From NCBI RefSeq assembly GCF_037392515.1, contig NC_090280.1, positions 20,336,618-20,400,617 on the forward strand: 64,000 nt of DNA. Reading direction: 5' to 3'. Positions 32,163-44,930 of this stretch are shown piece after piece (positions within the stretch are counted from its first letter, which is position 1; every line of letters begins with the position of its first letter). The stretch comes from Haliotis asinina. Taxonomy: Eukaryota > Mollusca > Gastropoda > Lepetellida > Haliotidae. The position numbers were made by a program, and so were the translations under genes. The notes beneath the pieces are model-generated. The model was not told the DNA's origin. It ran no database searches and saw only the letters and a list, made by a program, of their open reading frames with translations.

Positions 32163-35100
32163 TTACGCAGTGTCTGACACATTTAACCGTTGTGTAGGAC
32201 TGCGTGGCTTGGGAATTGGCTTTCCGTCTGTGCCAATTGGGAGAAACATGTTGCTGTGGAGACCTCGAAATTCAGCAGTTCCTTCCTTACGGACTTTAAA
32301 AACTGGACGGCCTACATTTAGTTGTGCCTCCACAGCATAGAAATCTTCTTCCCACCGATTGGCAAGATTCTGTTTACCTTGAATGCCAACGTTGCGAACC
32401 AACACCACATCACCAACCCTGATTGTTGCACCACGAGCTGTTAGATTATAAGCTTTCTGCTGCTTGGTTTGGGCCTTTTCAAGTTTTGATGAAGCCAACT
32501 CATATGCAGAATCCAATTTGCGCTTCAGATCAACAGCAAATTGCATATAAGTGGATGGAGGTGTGGTAGCCGAAGATAAGCCAAACGCAGCGTCAACGGG
32601 TAAACTGGGAATCGTATTAAACATGAGGTAAAAAGGAGAATACCCAGCTGACTCATGAACTGTACTGTCGTATTTCGTGGACCAGATGAGGTAAATGATC
32701 TTTCCACTTCGCCTTTTCATGGTCATGCAAAGTACCGAGCATCCCTGGAAGCGTACGGTTAAACCGTTCAACCAAGCCATTCCCCATTGGATGGTATGGG
32801 GTGGTACGTGACTTCTTAATGCCCATAATGCCGCAGAGCTGCTTTATCACGTCATTCTTAAAATTACGCCCCTGATCAGAATGCATCCTGCCTGGTGCAC
32901 CATAATAAACAATAATGTTCTCGAATAGTGCCTTTGCAATTGTCCTTGCTGTCTGATTCCGAGTAGATATTGCAATGGCATATTTCGTGAAATGATCGGA
33001 AATCACGAGGACATTTTTGTAACCCCCGGTAGATGGTTCGAGTGAAAGTCCAAACAGACCACTTCCATTGGTTGTGACGCCTGAACATTCAAAAGAGGTA
33101 CTATTTCTGTCAGATTGGGAGCTTTCCTGAGAATGCAGCGCTGACAACTATGGATATGGTCCTCCACATTACCCAACATTCCAGGCCAATAGAACCTGGT
33201 ACGGAGAAGTGCTAGAGTCCTATCCCTACCAAGATGTCCCATTCCACCATGAAGATGTGTGATGAAGGTCTCATGCTGGGGACAATTGTCTGGAAGTCGG
33301 GGTCGCCATGGTTACCCTGCCGTCTCACTTGAAGGTTGTTTGACAGGTGAAGTGAATCCCATTGATGTAAAATGTTTGCTGTCTCATGGTCAAATGATTT
33401 CATTGTCTCCTTAGAAGGACTATCACCACTGCAGAGAAGTTCAACAATCATGCAGATTGAAGGGTTCGCTGTTGAAACGTCAGCATTTTGTGATCCGCCC
33501 CAACATCGGAAGAATTATGATCGCTGACAGAGGTCATATGGCACAACACATCATGGGTCACTGACAGTGTCTCTACAAATGGTGTGGTCTGTAAGTAACA
33601 GATGGAAGAAACTGACTTTATGTCCATTACCTCACGTAGCAATCTGGACAGCTCATCAGCATCCCTGTTCCTCAGACCTGGTATGTACTCTATGTAAAAG
33701 TCATAGGCACCGAGGGCAGTGAGCCAGCGCCACAGGCATCCAACTGTGCTGAGGTTAGGACATAAGTTTGGGGGTCATTTTCCATCCAAACAGTGAAATG
33801 GTTAGCGTACAAATAGTCGTGAAACTTTTTTGTTACTGCCCATTTTAGAGCAAGAAACTCAGAATTGTGAGCTGGATAATTATGCTCTGACCGAGACAAT
33901 CCTCGGATAGCATAGGCTATCACTCGTTTCTTACCCTCTTACGTCTGATATAAAATGGCTCCGAGGCCTTCACTACTAGCATCAATATGCAGTTCAAAGG
34001 GACGAATGAAGTGTGCATACACTAAAACAGGAGCGTTGCTGAGCTTGCTCACAAGTTCACTGAAGGCCGTCTGTTGTTGTACACCCCAATTCCACTGCAT
34101 ATCTGATTTGGTCTTACTGGACTTCTTGCCACAGTGTCCAGCTAACAATTTTAAAATATTCAGGGACAAAACGCCGGTAATATCCAGAAAAAAACAAGAA
34201 ACGGCGAGCATCATCCACATTCTGGGGAACTGGCGAATTCTGTAGGGCTGCGATTTTCTCAGGATCAGTAGTGATGCCGTCCTCAGAGATTACGTGACCC
34301 AGATATTTTACAGAGGTTTGCAAAAATTGGCACCTAGAAGGTTTTAACTAGAGGCCATTCTCACGCAATCACTGAAAGATTGCTCGTAATTTATCTAGAA
34401 GCTCGTCAAAGGTCTTAGAAAACACAATGACGTCATCAAGATAAATGAGGCACTGCAAAAGATGCATATCACGCATACACCATTCCATAAGATGCTTGAA
34501 AGCTGCAGGAGCATTCATCAGACCAATAGGCATCGAATTGCACTTGTAAAACACCAAGGGACCAACTGTGAAAGCAGTACGAGGTTTGTGCTCTTCTGCG
34601 ACTTCTACTTGCCAGTTGCCGGATTTTAAATCAAGACACGAAAAGTACCAAGTGCAATGAAGTGCATCAAGGGTCTCCTCTATTCTAGGAAGAGCATATG
34701 AATCGCGAAATGTGCATCTGTTCAACTCTCTAAAATCTGTACAAAAGCGAAGAGAGGAATCTTTCTTGCGTACTAGTACCACAGGGGAAGCATAGGGACT
34801 AGTTGAAGGGCGTATAACCTTAGCATCCAACATTTGTCTAAGATGTTCCCTAACCTCTTGGTACATAGAAGGCGGAATGCGGCGATGTCTTTCCCTGAAT
34901 GACTGTTCATCATTGAGCTCTATCCTATGAGTCACCAAGTCTGTGTGTCCCATATCCAAATCAGATTTACTGAAGACGTCATCAAACTCAGATAGGAGAG
35001 ACTTCAACTGGGAGATCTGCTCTGGAGTATGTGACGAAGATAGAAAGGAAAGATTGAACAAAGAAAGTGGTTCTGGAGATCCAGGAATAGTCATCCCATC

Positions 35101-36195
35101 TTCAGAAGGAAGACCTTCAAGCAAATCAACTTGCTCTAAGCAACAAAGAACTGTCTTAGATGGAATGGTGATTGGTTTAGAAGAGGGATCCGTGACTTCA
35201 ACCTTAACTCTAGTCGATTGGCCCGTCTTGAAGCTCACAATGCCATTAACAAGGTCACGTGACCCAGGAAGAGTGGGAGAAGAAGAGGCAAATAAGTCTT
35301 TCCCTTTTTGGGGTGGATTACCCCTACAAATACCAGTGACAATCTGATTGCAGAAAGCAGGGACTGTAATCGGCCTTGTTGCCCGCACACTTTCTGTACG
35401 ATCGAGATCGATCTTTGAATTCACAAGCCACTGACGTGCCTGATTCCACACTGGAATTGTCGGTACTATGAGGATGGGAGAGGGTACCTGCACAGCTTCA
35501 CCAAGAAAGTCACTGGGAATATCAACGACTGTATTAACATACCCAAGATAAGGTAGCTTACAATCCCCAGCACCTTTTAAGTCTAAAAGTGACCCAAGGT
35601 TTAGAGGGTAAGGTGCAGTTGCACCCTGAGGATAAGGTGGCATTGGACCCTGAGGGTATGGTGTCGATCTTCCCTGAGGGTAAGATGTTGCTTTGACCTG
35701 AGGCTGACTAAGGCGGGAAATACAAAAATGCCCCTTCAGCCTGGGTAATGACTCAGGTAAATTAAGCATGGGACTCTCCTCCAACTGCATAAGTGGAGAA
35801 GTACCAGAACTCTAAGGAACTGTAGAAAACTGGGGAGACTGACTAGGCAGTGGTGTGTTCCTGTAAGCTAGGGGCGATATGGAATGGGTAACATTCATTG
35901 GATGCCCACCTTCAGTCCCTATATAGTAAGTGTTCTGCATTTGGGTTGATATGTTATCTGCCAGTCGATGCAAAACCTCAGTACGGAGGGACAAAGGAAG
36001 ACGTTGCAGACATCCCATAGCCTCGACAACATCTGGGTCCATACGTTCCAGATTATGTTCAGCCATAGCGCAAACGTCAAATATGGACAAGTAAGTGTTG
36101 TAAAAGTCTAGTGCATGAAGTGTTATGGGGTAAAAGTAACCAAAAACAAATGGGAATATACAAATGTACCTAACTAAAGGCAAAAGGAATCTCAC
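32163..36195 (-). pseudogene. Gypsy gag-pol remnant
   Basis: A minus-strand frame (36195-35812) with no recognised domain is followed in the same frame, after one TAG (35812-35814), by 35790-34369. That part holds 'YPQG' repeats and the C-terminal half of a retropepsin-like region (no DTGS seen), then reverse transcriptase with 'RFCTDFRELN', 'MPIGLMNAPAAF' and the catalytic 'CLIYLDDVIVF'. Shifted frames carry the RT end ('LGHVISEDG'), RNase H ('FELHIDASSEGLGAILYQT', 33.94-34.22 kb), the integrase zinc finger ('HSCQRC', 33.0-33.24 kb), the integrase core ('HSDQGRNF', 'NGLVERFNRT', 32.65-33.15 kb) and the C-terminal region to 32163. At least four frame breaks; inactive. Confidence 0.85.
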
Positions 36196-37712
36196 AAGTT
36201 AAGATTCACCAACTTACAACATTACTAAATCTCAGAATAGCAAATATAGAAAGGATGAAAAATGTAACCCCTTCGGGAAGGATACAAGATGGGATGCCTA
36301 GTGTTGGAAGGTATAATTGTGACTAAGTTTTAAATGTACACGTTTAAGCAAAATGATTTAATATAATACAACTGACACTATGTTGCACCAAAGGTCAAGG
36401 TACCCTACAATATAGAGTGTATAGTGACTAAGTTATGTCGGATATGTAATCTGAGAGAATGGAAATGTTGTTGTTTTCTGAAACAGGTACGTATATGTCC
36501 AGCGCAATAGTGTATGGCTACAGATGTGAGACCGTCCAGGGACAAGAGTGAAGAGTAACAAAGTGAAACATCAAAGTGAAACAGAATGGACCCACCCAGT
36601 TAATGAAAACACCCAGATGTCAACAAAGTATGAAGATGCATCCAAAATGCAAAACAAGATGTAACCAATATGAGCAGGGGGAACTATAGGACAAATCACC
36701 CTGAGCAACTCAAAGCCCAGAATAAACTGTCAAGATCGATATGGCCACAAAGTCTACCAACAATATCAAGTATTATGCAAAAGAATGAATAATGCAACAG
36801 TGAATGTCTATGGAGGAACAAGACAACACAAGACGAGACACGATGTTTTAGTGTGCGGGAAATGCGAAAAATTGAAATCTCCAGCAAACGAAGCCAAGGA
36901 AATGTCGGACCGCCAAGAAAATACCGGAATGCCGAGTGAACAGTGGAAGAGAAGATCAGAGACAGAATCAGGTGCAATAACTTTACCCTTGTACTATTAA
37001 AACATATTGAATTACTGTAACAGATAATTGTTTGCTGAAACTATTTACTGAAACTGTGATATTGTTAAAAAAAAATTCTTTTTATACAGATTATTTACTT
37101 GATTAGAATAAAATGGATGCAAATCAATAAGGCTGCAATTGCATAATTATATTTATAAAGGTTTAGACATGTAGACAATATAGAAATAGAAATCTGTTCA
37201 AAATTGTAGAAATAAAAATATCGTGAACGATATTTGCCATATACGTATACACACAAAGTGCATGATGGATGACAATTTGTTTCTCTTTTTTTCAGGATGA
37301 CTTGAAACAACACATGATCATGGCACGAGATTCAATTCAATCAACAGTTCAACATACAATCAAAGAGCTATTGGGACGCATATCTCGGATGTGACCAAAA
37401 GCACAGTTCTTCATTGATGAATTCAGTCTTTAAGCGTGTCAGATCAGCTTGTTGCTGAGCAATATGCACAGGCCATATGGTTAGGGCTCTCAGAGTCCCT
37501 ATACAACCAATACTTACAGTTTTAAGAAAATCCATAGATCCATGAATCACGTAAATGAAACACATCCAATCCTCAGATAATATAGTCAAATTTGTCCCAA
37601 CAAGGAATGTACACCATGCCATGGTCCTCCCAACGGAGTTCATCCAGTTGGGCTACACTTCACATATGAAGACGAAATGGAGGTGGATGATGTCCGTCTT
37701 GAGACAAGCAGC

Positions 37713-37730
37713 CCCACGTTGGGCGCCAAA
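37713..37730 (-). promoter_or_regulatory. Gypsy primer-binding site
   Basis: The minus strand reads TGGCGCCCAACGTGGGG directly after the 5' LTR, the usual form of a retroelement primer-binding site complementary to a tRNA 3' end. Confidence 0.75.
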
Positions 37731-37732
37731 TT

Positions 37733-37832
37733 GTAGTCGTGTATTTGTTAGTTCGGCTCTGGGCTGCTGCTCAAGACGACACAAGGCAATGGTGGTGATA
37801 ATGAAGATTTTTTTTAATGTGGAATGAAGCTG
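37733..37832 (-). repeat. Gypsy 5' LTR (short or partial)
   Basis: Direct repeat of 32034-32131. On the minus strand it is followed by the primer-binding site. Both repeats begin at the same 'cagcttcattccac', which argues that the LTR was really short rather than cut differently in each copy. Confidence 0.65.
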
Positions 37833-37844
37833 TTGCTGAGACAA

Positions 37845-38240
37845 GTCCCGGAAAAGGAAATGATGTTTCCACCTCAGCAACAGCCAGTGAAGTCATAAAA
37901 TTTAGGAACCAAGTAAACAATTCTGATAAATTTAATTATCAAATAGTTCAAAATATCACTGTAAATATCAACTAGTGTATATATCACAGCAAATTATCCA
38001 ATATCCTTTGAAAGCACCTGCATAAAGTTGTTCAAACATTCAAAAGCACATGGTCCAAGCCATGTTTACAGTTTACTTAATCATAATATATATTCCTAAA
38101 TTTGTAGAATTATTGATTAAATATTACTTTTAATTATTTTATTACCATAGTTTAAAGGACATTTTGCACCTTTTTATAGGGAGTTATGAAAAGGAAAAGG
38201 AAATGATGTTTCCATCCCAGCAACAGCCAGTGAAGTGAGG
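37845..38240. repeat. Direct repeat of 45 bp flanking AT-rich DNA
   Basis: 'ggaaaaggaaatgatgtttc' through 'cagcaacagccagtgaagt' occurs at 37851-37893 and again at 38195-38236, about 345 bp apart. The intervening DNA is AT-rich without a frame. This could be a solo-element trace or a local duplication. Confidence 0.55.
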
Positions 38241-38264
38241 TGGGAAACAGGTGGCCGAAAGAAG

Positions 38265-39155
38265 TCCAGACATAGGATCAATGATACAAATTTCTGGTTT
38301 TTCCCGCCATGATATTGTTGGGGTGCTGCTAAAAGTGACGTAAAACCTTAGTTACTCATTTCCTCAAGCATGTCTACCGATTTTGTCAATTTTCATAGAG
38401 GCGGTGGGGTAGCCTAATGGTTAAGCGTTCGTTTGGGTGGTATTCCCACATGGTTGCAATGTCTGAAGTGGATTTCTTGTGTCCCCTGAAGTGATATTGC
38501 TCAAAAACTGCCAAAATGGCGTAAAACCAAACTCACTCACTCATGTTCTTAGGATCATCCACACAGTCATCCACACTGATTAGAAGGTGATCAATCACAA
38601 TGTATTGTTTGACTGAACTAGACTAATGGCAGCCACCTTGGAATATAGATGAAAGGGGCCAAGGTGTTATTAGCTATAGCAGATATGCCAGGTTTCGTCA
38701 TCACCCCTGTTCGGGATCGAACCTTGACTACGATAGGAATATTAATTACATGTCATACCGAAACATGAGTCTCAGTAACCTATTCAGACAATGACCTACT
38801 TTTCAGCCCATCCGAATGTTCTCGTGTGAAAGTGAAAATGGACACCACAAACAACTCTGGCTACATTGATTTCCAGTTCCTTGTTTCGTAAGAAAATAGT
38901 ATTTACACAGGAATTTTGATTTTAAACTTTAAAACTACCGTAGTGATATATTTTATGTCGAAATTCCGGCAGCATACCTCAGCTAAGAAATGACGGACTG
39001 CGCCTGTTTGATGAAGTAGTAAATTGATTCACAATGCACCTGGCTCACTGTTATGTATTTGTGCGCGTATTCAGTGTAGTTCTGTAACGCACAGTGTGAT
39101 TGATATAATAGCAGTTCCGTACCAGACTACTAAAGTTTTATAGCACCAGAGCCTC
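38265..39155. repeat. Dispersed duplication, copy 1 (includes tRNA SINE)
   Basis: Matches 55918-56650 in order: SINE tail, 'ccgattttgtcaatttt', a tRNA-type SINE (38397-38548, 'ggtagcctaatggtt' head, 'aactcactcactc' tail), then about 600 bp with 'gatatgccaggtttcgtcat' and 'gtagttctgtaacgcacag'. This copy retains about 150 bp (38793-38940) missing from the other. No coding frame. Confidence 0.75.
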
Positions 39156-39615
39156 GTTAAGGCTCGAAAAGGCTGGTTATCACAATCAACATGGGTTTTT
39201 TTGTGGTTGCTGCTATTGTTTCTGTTGATGATGGTGTTGCTGTTGTTGTGGTTTTTTAATGTTGGTTGGGATTTTTGGAGGCATGTGTCGTTTTGTTTTG
39301 TTTCTTGGGGTTTATTTGTCTTTTTATGTGACGAGTTGATTATTTTCTTGTTTGTGTACACAACCAAGATTAGACTACTTTTCACAACTTCATACTTGGG
39401 CATGCGTACTGTTTCAAGCTCCGCGAACCTAATCACTGCGCTTTAGGACGACTGATGGAACCACCTTTTCCCCCAGTGCTGGAGGAAATATATGAATCGT
39501 TTGAACTCCTATTTCGTGGGCTTTTTACAACGCGTTTTTTTCCAACGTTATGATTTGTGCATACCGAAAGATATCAGAATCTGCAAAGTTGTGTTTTAAG
39601 TTGCATGTGAAGTTT
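39155..39615 (+). repeat. GR1 repeat, uninterrupted copy
   Basis: Shows GR1 without a PLE: 'ggctggttatcacaatcaac', 'ttgtgtacacaaccaagatt', 'tactgtttcaagctccgcga', 'gtgcataccgaaagatatca'. It precedes a Tc1 piece and block X copy 2, mirroring the order GR1 - block X at 8.8-9.1 kb. Confidence 0.7.
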
Positions 39616-39617
39616 GA

Positions 39618-40164
39618 TATACTGAGTCAAAAAAGAAACTACACAAAATGTAATTTTAAAAAATAATGAATAATTGTTCTCAATTGATACATCTATGTAC
39701 CCGAAATAGGATCCCTATCCTTCGCCTCTAGAAAAACGTTAGTAAAACCCACTCAAACCTATCCATTCGTCGTGCAAATAACCTTAGTACCAAATCAGTC
39801 GATCACGTCGCATTGAAGTTTTCTTCACTTGCACGTGTTTGCATTGACCACAAGAAACCACAGTTCTATCGGTACTTTAAATGCCACGATTGTCAAATGT
39901 GCAACGTGGCATGTTGCAAGCGGGAAGATCGGTTATTGAGCAGTGGGATTCAGCCACCATACTGTGTATGACTTGCGAGGTCGTCTACAACAACCTGGCA
40001 CCACTTCTGATCGTCCAAGGTCAGGTCGTCCACGTGTGACGTCACAAGCAGAAGACCGTCAAATCGTCCTACGTCACCTACGTGACAGATTTCTGCCGGC
40101 TACACGAACCAGGGCTGAGATGTTTAGAGGTCGACTGTCCTCACAGACCATTCGAAATCGGTAG
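39618..40164 (+). mobile_element. Tc1/mariner-like transposon, 5' third only
   Basis: Starts with the terminus 'tactgagtcaaaaaagaaac' and encodes the N-terminal HTH region (from about 39943), 'TTSDRPRSGRPRVTSQAEDR' followed by 'QIVLRHLRDRFLPATRT'. It stops at about 40164 after 'LSSQTIRNR'. A different subfamily from the element at 13003-14188. The catalytic core is absent and a SINE fragment follows at about 40225. Confidence 0.75.
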
Positions 40165-40379
40165 CGGGTTATCAATCTCCATTCTCGACCTCCATATTAT
40201 GACTTGACATTCTGTATACCCATGTTTTGGAACGGCGGTGTAGCCTAATGGAATTGATTGTGGCACTGTCAGTTTATCGAGTACATCACACAGATCTCAG
40301 CAATGAAATATTAACAATCCACCTTACCATCTCTTGTAGTGCCCTGAAGAAAGACTGTGAAGTTTCTTTTCTGAATATT

Positions 40380-43300
40380 TAACGTCACATCGGCAATATT
40401 TCAGCCATATTGTCACATACAACTTTTGGTAACATTCAGCACATGAAACAAAGACAGTCATAAACATGAGCATCGGCAAATCAAATGCGCAAGTGGCAAT
40501 GCATGAATACCATGATTGCAAACTAGAATATATAGAGAGAATAATCCTACACAGAACTAACTAAAACATGAAAACATCACGAGGCAACACTGTTGGCTAT
40601 TGCGTGTTATCTATTAGGGAGAATAAATTTCAAAAACCTTGACATTACAAGTAGGGGTTATTTGTCATATACGAAAAGCATTGTCAGTATTCCAGGCTCA
40701 ATACATACAACAGACAATCAGCGTGTGTCTGACAAGCATCTGTGCATGTCTTTTGACAGATAACCATCTTGAAATGTAACAACACATCAGGAAATGCAGC
40801 GTCCAAGGGACAATACATGGTCACTTTGAAAACAAGCTAGAAGATACAGAATATCCTAAAACGTGACTACCGTGTGACACACGCGAGCACATGTGAGCTA
40901 TACTTAGCATATGTGTCGAGTTCACAAAACGTGTTAGACATGGTGGTTGATACGCCATACAGAGAAAGGAATATGCAGCTGTATGCGAACTGAATTGAAC
41001 AAACATATCACATAACACAACGTGCTAGAACTAAGTGCTGTGACATCACACACAAAATCGGGAATATGCGAACAGCATTTAAGACTTATCACATTATAGA
41101 TAGAGTTTCGGTCTGGGCGACATGGCCAAGAAGCTATTCAACGGGATGTGTGAAATTAACCGTTCGGAATGTCAATAACTCGCAACCTGTGAAATTGGCC
41201 ACAATAAAATGAACTTAGCAGATATAAAGGGTACTCGAGACTACCATATGGTAGTTTGAAACGTGTTGCTGAAAGGGTATGTATGCATATTTCTATTTTA
41301 ACAATCTAGCTGGTAATTCTGAGCAATGTCTTTATGGCGCTCCATCCCAGTGTTTAACATCACAGGTATCGTGAGGTATTTATGTACAGTCGAACACCGC
41401 TGATTTTAAATTTTGATTTGTCTCGTCTATGGATCGAAGAAAAGTTGGGTCATTGCGAATTTCTCACGTAGACATCATTTTATCGCTGTGTGGAAACTGT
41501 GGATTACTCGAAGTATGTATGTACATTTGGACTATGACACATGAATGTCGTTTTCTGATTGGTTGAGTGCTGTTCTATTATTTTCAATGTACCCAGTGTA
41601 CAACCGATGTACATTGCAATACACCCCGTTGCCAATAGCAGTTCATTCGGTACTTCGTGGTAGTTACTTTTTTTATTTTGAATAACATCAAATGACGCAA
41701 GATGGTCGGACATTACCAATGTTCTGCGAATTGAAATCGATGAAAGGGAGATAATTCTAAATCTTGTTTTTCTTGTGTCGTCTGCAAATTGTAACTGTGG
41801 CTACGAAAACATATCACTTTCTTTCCAAAAAGTGAATTTATACAAAACGTTCAAATGTAGTCCCTGTGAATATCAAGAAGGGGAATTACATGGCGGCGAC
41901 TTTTCTAAGACATTACATACGGGAAAATTAGCAAGATGCAAGATTCGAATCGTTTGATTCAAACAGGTTGGCGGAAGTGTACGATCCAATACTCATGCTT
42001 CAAAAAGTTCAAAATTAACATTGAAGTGTTCGGTAAAATAAATACGCACGCACGCACGCACGCACGCACGCACACACACGCGCACACACACACACACACA
42101 CACTCGTGACCAGTGAACAACTTATAATGCACCATGCCCGTTGGTTACTAAGCAAGAAATACACATAAGCACAAAATATCTGTTCCATTGGTAACAGAGG
42201 GCATACTGTATGCTGTATGGTTATTGCAAACGGATTCATTCCTTCGTCTACATGATCCAAATGAATAGGTGAATTCATCTTATGGTCACTTTGAAAACAA
42301 GCTGGATGATACAGAATATCCTCAACACGTGACTACCTATAGGTGTGACAAAATCATCACGCAACACAATGCACACGTGAGCTATACTTAGCATATGTGT
42401 CGAGTTCACAAAACGTGTTAGACATGGTGATTGATACGCCAGATGGCATTCAACGGAATATGCAGGGTCACTTAAGATGTACGGAAATTACCGATGTATT
42501 GCCAATGCAAATTACTGGAAGGGAGATAACTCTAAATTTGTTTTTCTTCAAAGTTGTCATCTGCAAAATCTAGCGATGACTACAAAAAGGATTTGTACAA
42601 GTGCTTCAAACAAACTAGTCAAAACAACATTCAGGGGTTCTGTAAGGTATAAACGTTGTTCACTGGTCACAAACCCCAATGTTTGTTTATTTTTTTATCA
42701 ACTCGTACATCAACCCTTTGATACGCCATAAGAAGGCATTCAACGGATTATGCAGGAGTATGCGAACTGAATTGAACAAATATATCACAGAACACAATGG
42801 GCTAGACCTAAGTGTTTGAACGTCATACACATAAACGGGAATATGTAAGCAGCATTCAGGACTTATCACATTATAGACAAGATGGAGTTTCTGTCTGGAC
42901 AATGTGGTCAAGAAGGTATTTAAGTGAGATTAAGTGAAATCTTTCTGAAAAGTAAGGACCATCGAGTAGTGTTACAGAAGGGATTAACAGGGATTATCCT
43001 CTCATTGTGACTTGGGTGTGTATACATATGCGGAACTGGTGAGATTAAGTGAAATCTGTCTCATAAGTAAAGGGGACTAGCAAGTGGTGTTACGGAAGTC
43101 AAACACACAGGGATTATCCTCTGATTGTGGCTTGCATGTATATATAGTAATTGAACGAAGAGACAGAAGGCATATCGGGTGGTGTTACGGACGTTGAAAC
43201 ACACCCAGAATACCCACACGAAGAGACTTGGTTGGGTAGGTGGTAACTGTCTGATGAAACAGAGGGCATATCGTGCCGTGCCAGGGTTGTATTACGATGA

Positions 43301-43604
43301 AATGCAGAACAAAGTGACTGAGACATTTGCATGTTAACTCTGCGGCAAGATAGAAACGTTAGATTGCAAACGGAGTTCTGCAAACGAAATACACAATGAA
43401 CATAAAGCAATTGTGCATGTTAGCTGTCTAACAGAAACGTGTTTAGACTTTCCTGCTGGACATGCTACTAATGAAAAGACTCTTAGTACTATGTTCAAGA
43501 ATAAGCACTGTCCAAGGAATGCATGCATGCTCATGATATTCTCATTGACAGAAGCAAAACAACCATTCACTGCACATGAGTTGGACTAAACTATAACTTT
43601 ACTC
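40380..43604. repeat. Duplicated block X (copy 2), non-coding part
   Basis: Diverged counterpart of 9057-12142, with the same internal repeats (about 40818-41160 and 42280-42960) and 'gggagataa' motifs. A longer imperfect (CGCA)n/(CA)n microsatellite is at 42045-42103. Many indels distinguish it from copy 1. No coding frame was recognised. Confidence 0.6.
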
Positions 43605-44349
43605 ATGGCCGTTTCAGTATTTGCTACGATGCTGCCGATCCGAGTACAACTCCTTGTTGTTTTGTTGGGCCTCAGCTGCGCTGCTGAACATGAGGTCAAT
43701 AGACTGGAACCCTCGCAGCCTGACGTAGGGAAGAGAGGTGTCAAAGTGAGTGTATATCCATATATGCATGTGTACATATTGATCTACCTCACTGACCATT
43801 CGACCTTGCTCTTCCCTTCATCTTCTGTATCTTGGACACTCTTTCTTCACTATTGTTGATTTAGTCCTAGTCCTAGACTACCAGATGTCCGACTTCAACA
43901 TTTGTGGTAACCACGATGGCTGAGTGGGTTTGATGGCTGAGTCTGTGTGCTGGCGGTTAGGTGCCTGGCGCTGAGAGTGTCGTTCTGAATCCCGGAACTC
44001 ACCCCACCCCACCCCACGCCAACCCACCCCAACCCAACCCAACCCACCCCACCCCTCTCTTCTTTAAACTCCCTCGAGACTATAGGAGTATAGTCCTCTC
44101 TGAGTGCCTCTCAGCTCCAACTCCAGCCTTATCTCATACTCCCAACCTCCCTCACGCCTCCACCCACCCACCCCCGTTCCAATTGTCACCTGTAACCCCG
44201 TTCTCTCTGTCTCACGTCATCATTATCGTTCTGTTTCACTTCTCATGATCAATTCGTCCCTCTTGATCCATCTATCAATTATTCTTATGCTAATGTGTTT
44301 CAGTCACTGGTGATATTGCTCAGTGACAGAGGTGGAAGATCGGCAGAAG
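43605..44349 (+). CDS. Secreted-peptide precursor, first two exons (copy 2)
   Basis: Paralogue of 12143-12838. Exon 1 (43605-43745; internal ATG at 43629) has the same signal peptide core, 'MLPIRVQLLVVLLGLS', and a 'GKR' dibasic site, ending at AAA|GTGAGT. Exon 2 (44304-44349, again 46 bp, phase 1 at its end) reads 'SLVILLSDRGGRSAE'. The frame is kept in both copies, while substitutions are mostly amino-acid changing (EQDI to EHEV, NRSGTAA to DRGGRSA). That fits a rapidly changing secreted product but does not prove expression. A SINE fragment sits in intron 1 (43912-44000). No third exon was identified. Confidence 0.5.
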
Positions 44350-44537
44350 GTAATAATGATGCTATTAAATATCTGCAGACTGCTTGAGGACATGTATCAT
44401 TGTTGGTTTGACATGTTGTTTAACGCCGCACTCAGAAATAATTAAGCTACACTTCCGTGGTGTTTACTTAATCTAATCTAGACCAGAAGATCCAGTGATC
44501 AACAGCATTAGCATCAATCTACACAAATGAGATACGG

Positions 44538-44930
44538 TGATATATACTACTCAAAGGAAAGAAACGCAGAGCTGAAAATTCTTATCAATTTATGCACTTA
44601 CGGTTGAGTAAATACAGGGCGGTCATGAAGAAAAACCTGCCAAAAACTATACGTCACAAATGACAAATGTTCCAAGGTCAAGGTCGCAAAGCAGTCAGTA
44701 TCTTGTGTGGCCACCATTAACATCAATGGTTGCATCGCATCGACGTCCCCTAGACTGGACCAGATTCCGGATGAAGTGCCTGGGAATGAGTTGCTACTCT
44801 TACCCCAAGGCCACAAACAGAACAGGTAACGTCTGTGACTGAGGATCGAGCTGTCGCACACCACGATCCAATTCGACCAACAAATATTCAAATTCCGCAA
44901 ATGTCGAAGCCCCTCCATCAGAGTAGTTCA
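44538..44930 (-). mobile_element. Tc1/mariner-like transposon with large internal deletion
   Basis: Same element and same SINE insertion site as 13003-14188, with the left end 'tactactcaaaggaaagaaa'. About 800 bp of the transposase are deleted: sequence jumps from the C-terminal part (44650-44890) to 'ttccgcaaatgtcgaagccc' of the 5' part. The SINE resumes at about 44931. Confidence 0.7.

Larger units (their letters stand above)
32034..37832 (-). mobile_element. Ty3/gypsy LTR retrotransposon, decayed
   Basis: A minus-strand element with matching ends of about 100 bp (32034-32131 and 37733-37832, sharing 'ggctgctgctcaagacgaca'), a primer-binding site next to the 5' LTR and gag-pol in the usual order: protease, reverse transcriptase, RNase H, integrase. 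The LTRs are unusually short, or partial. No target-site duplication is evident, and the right flank does not continue the GH86-like exon seen at the left flank, so later rearrangement is likely. The 36.2-37.7 kb part is AT-rich with no recognisable frame. Confidence 0.85.
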
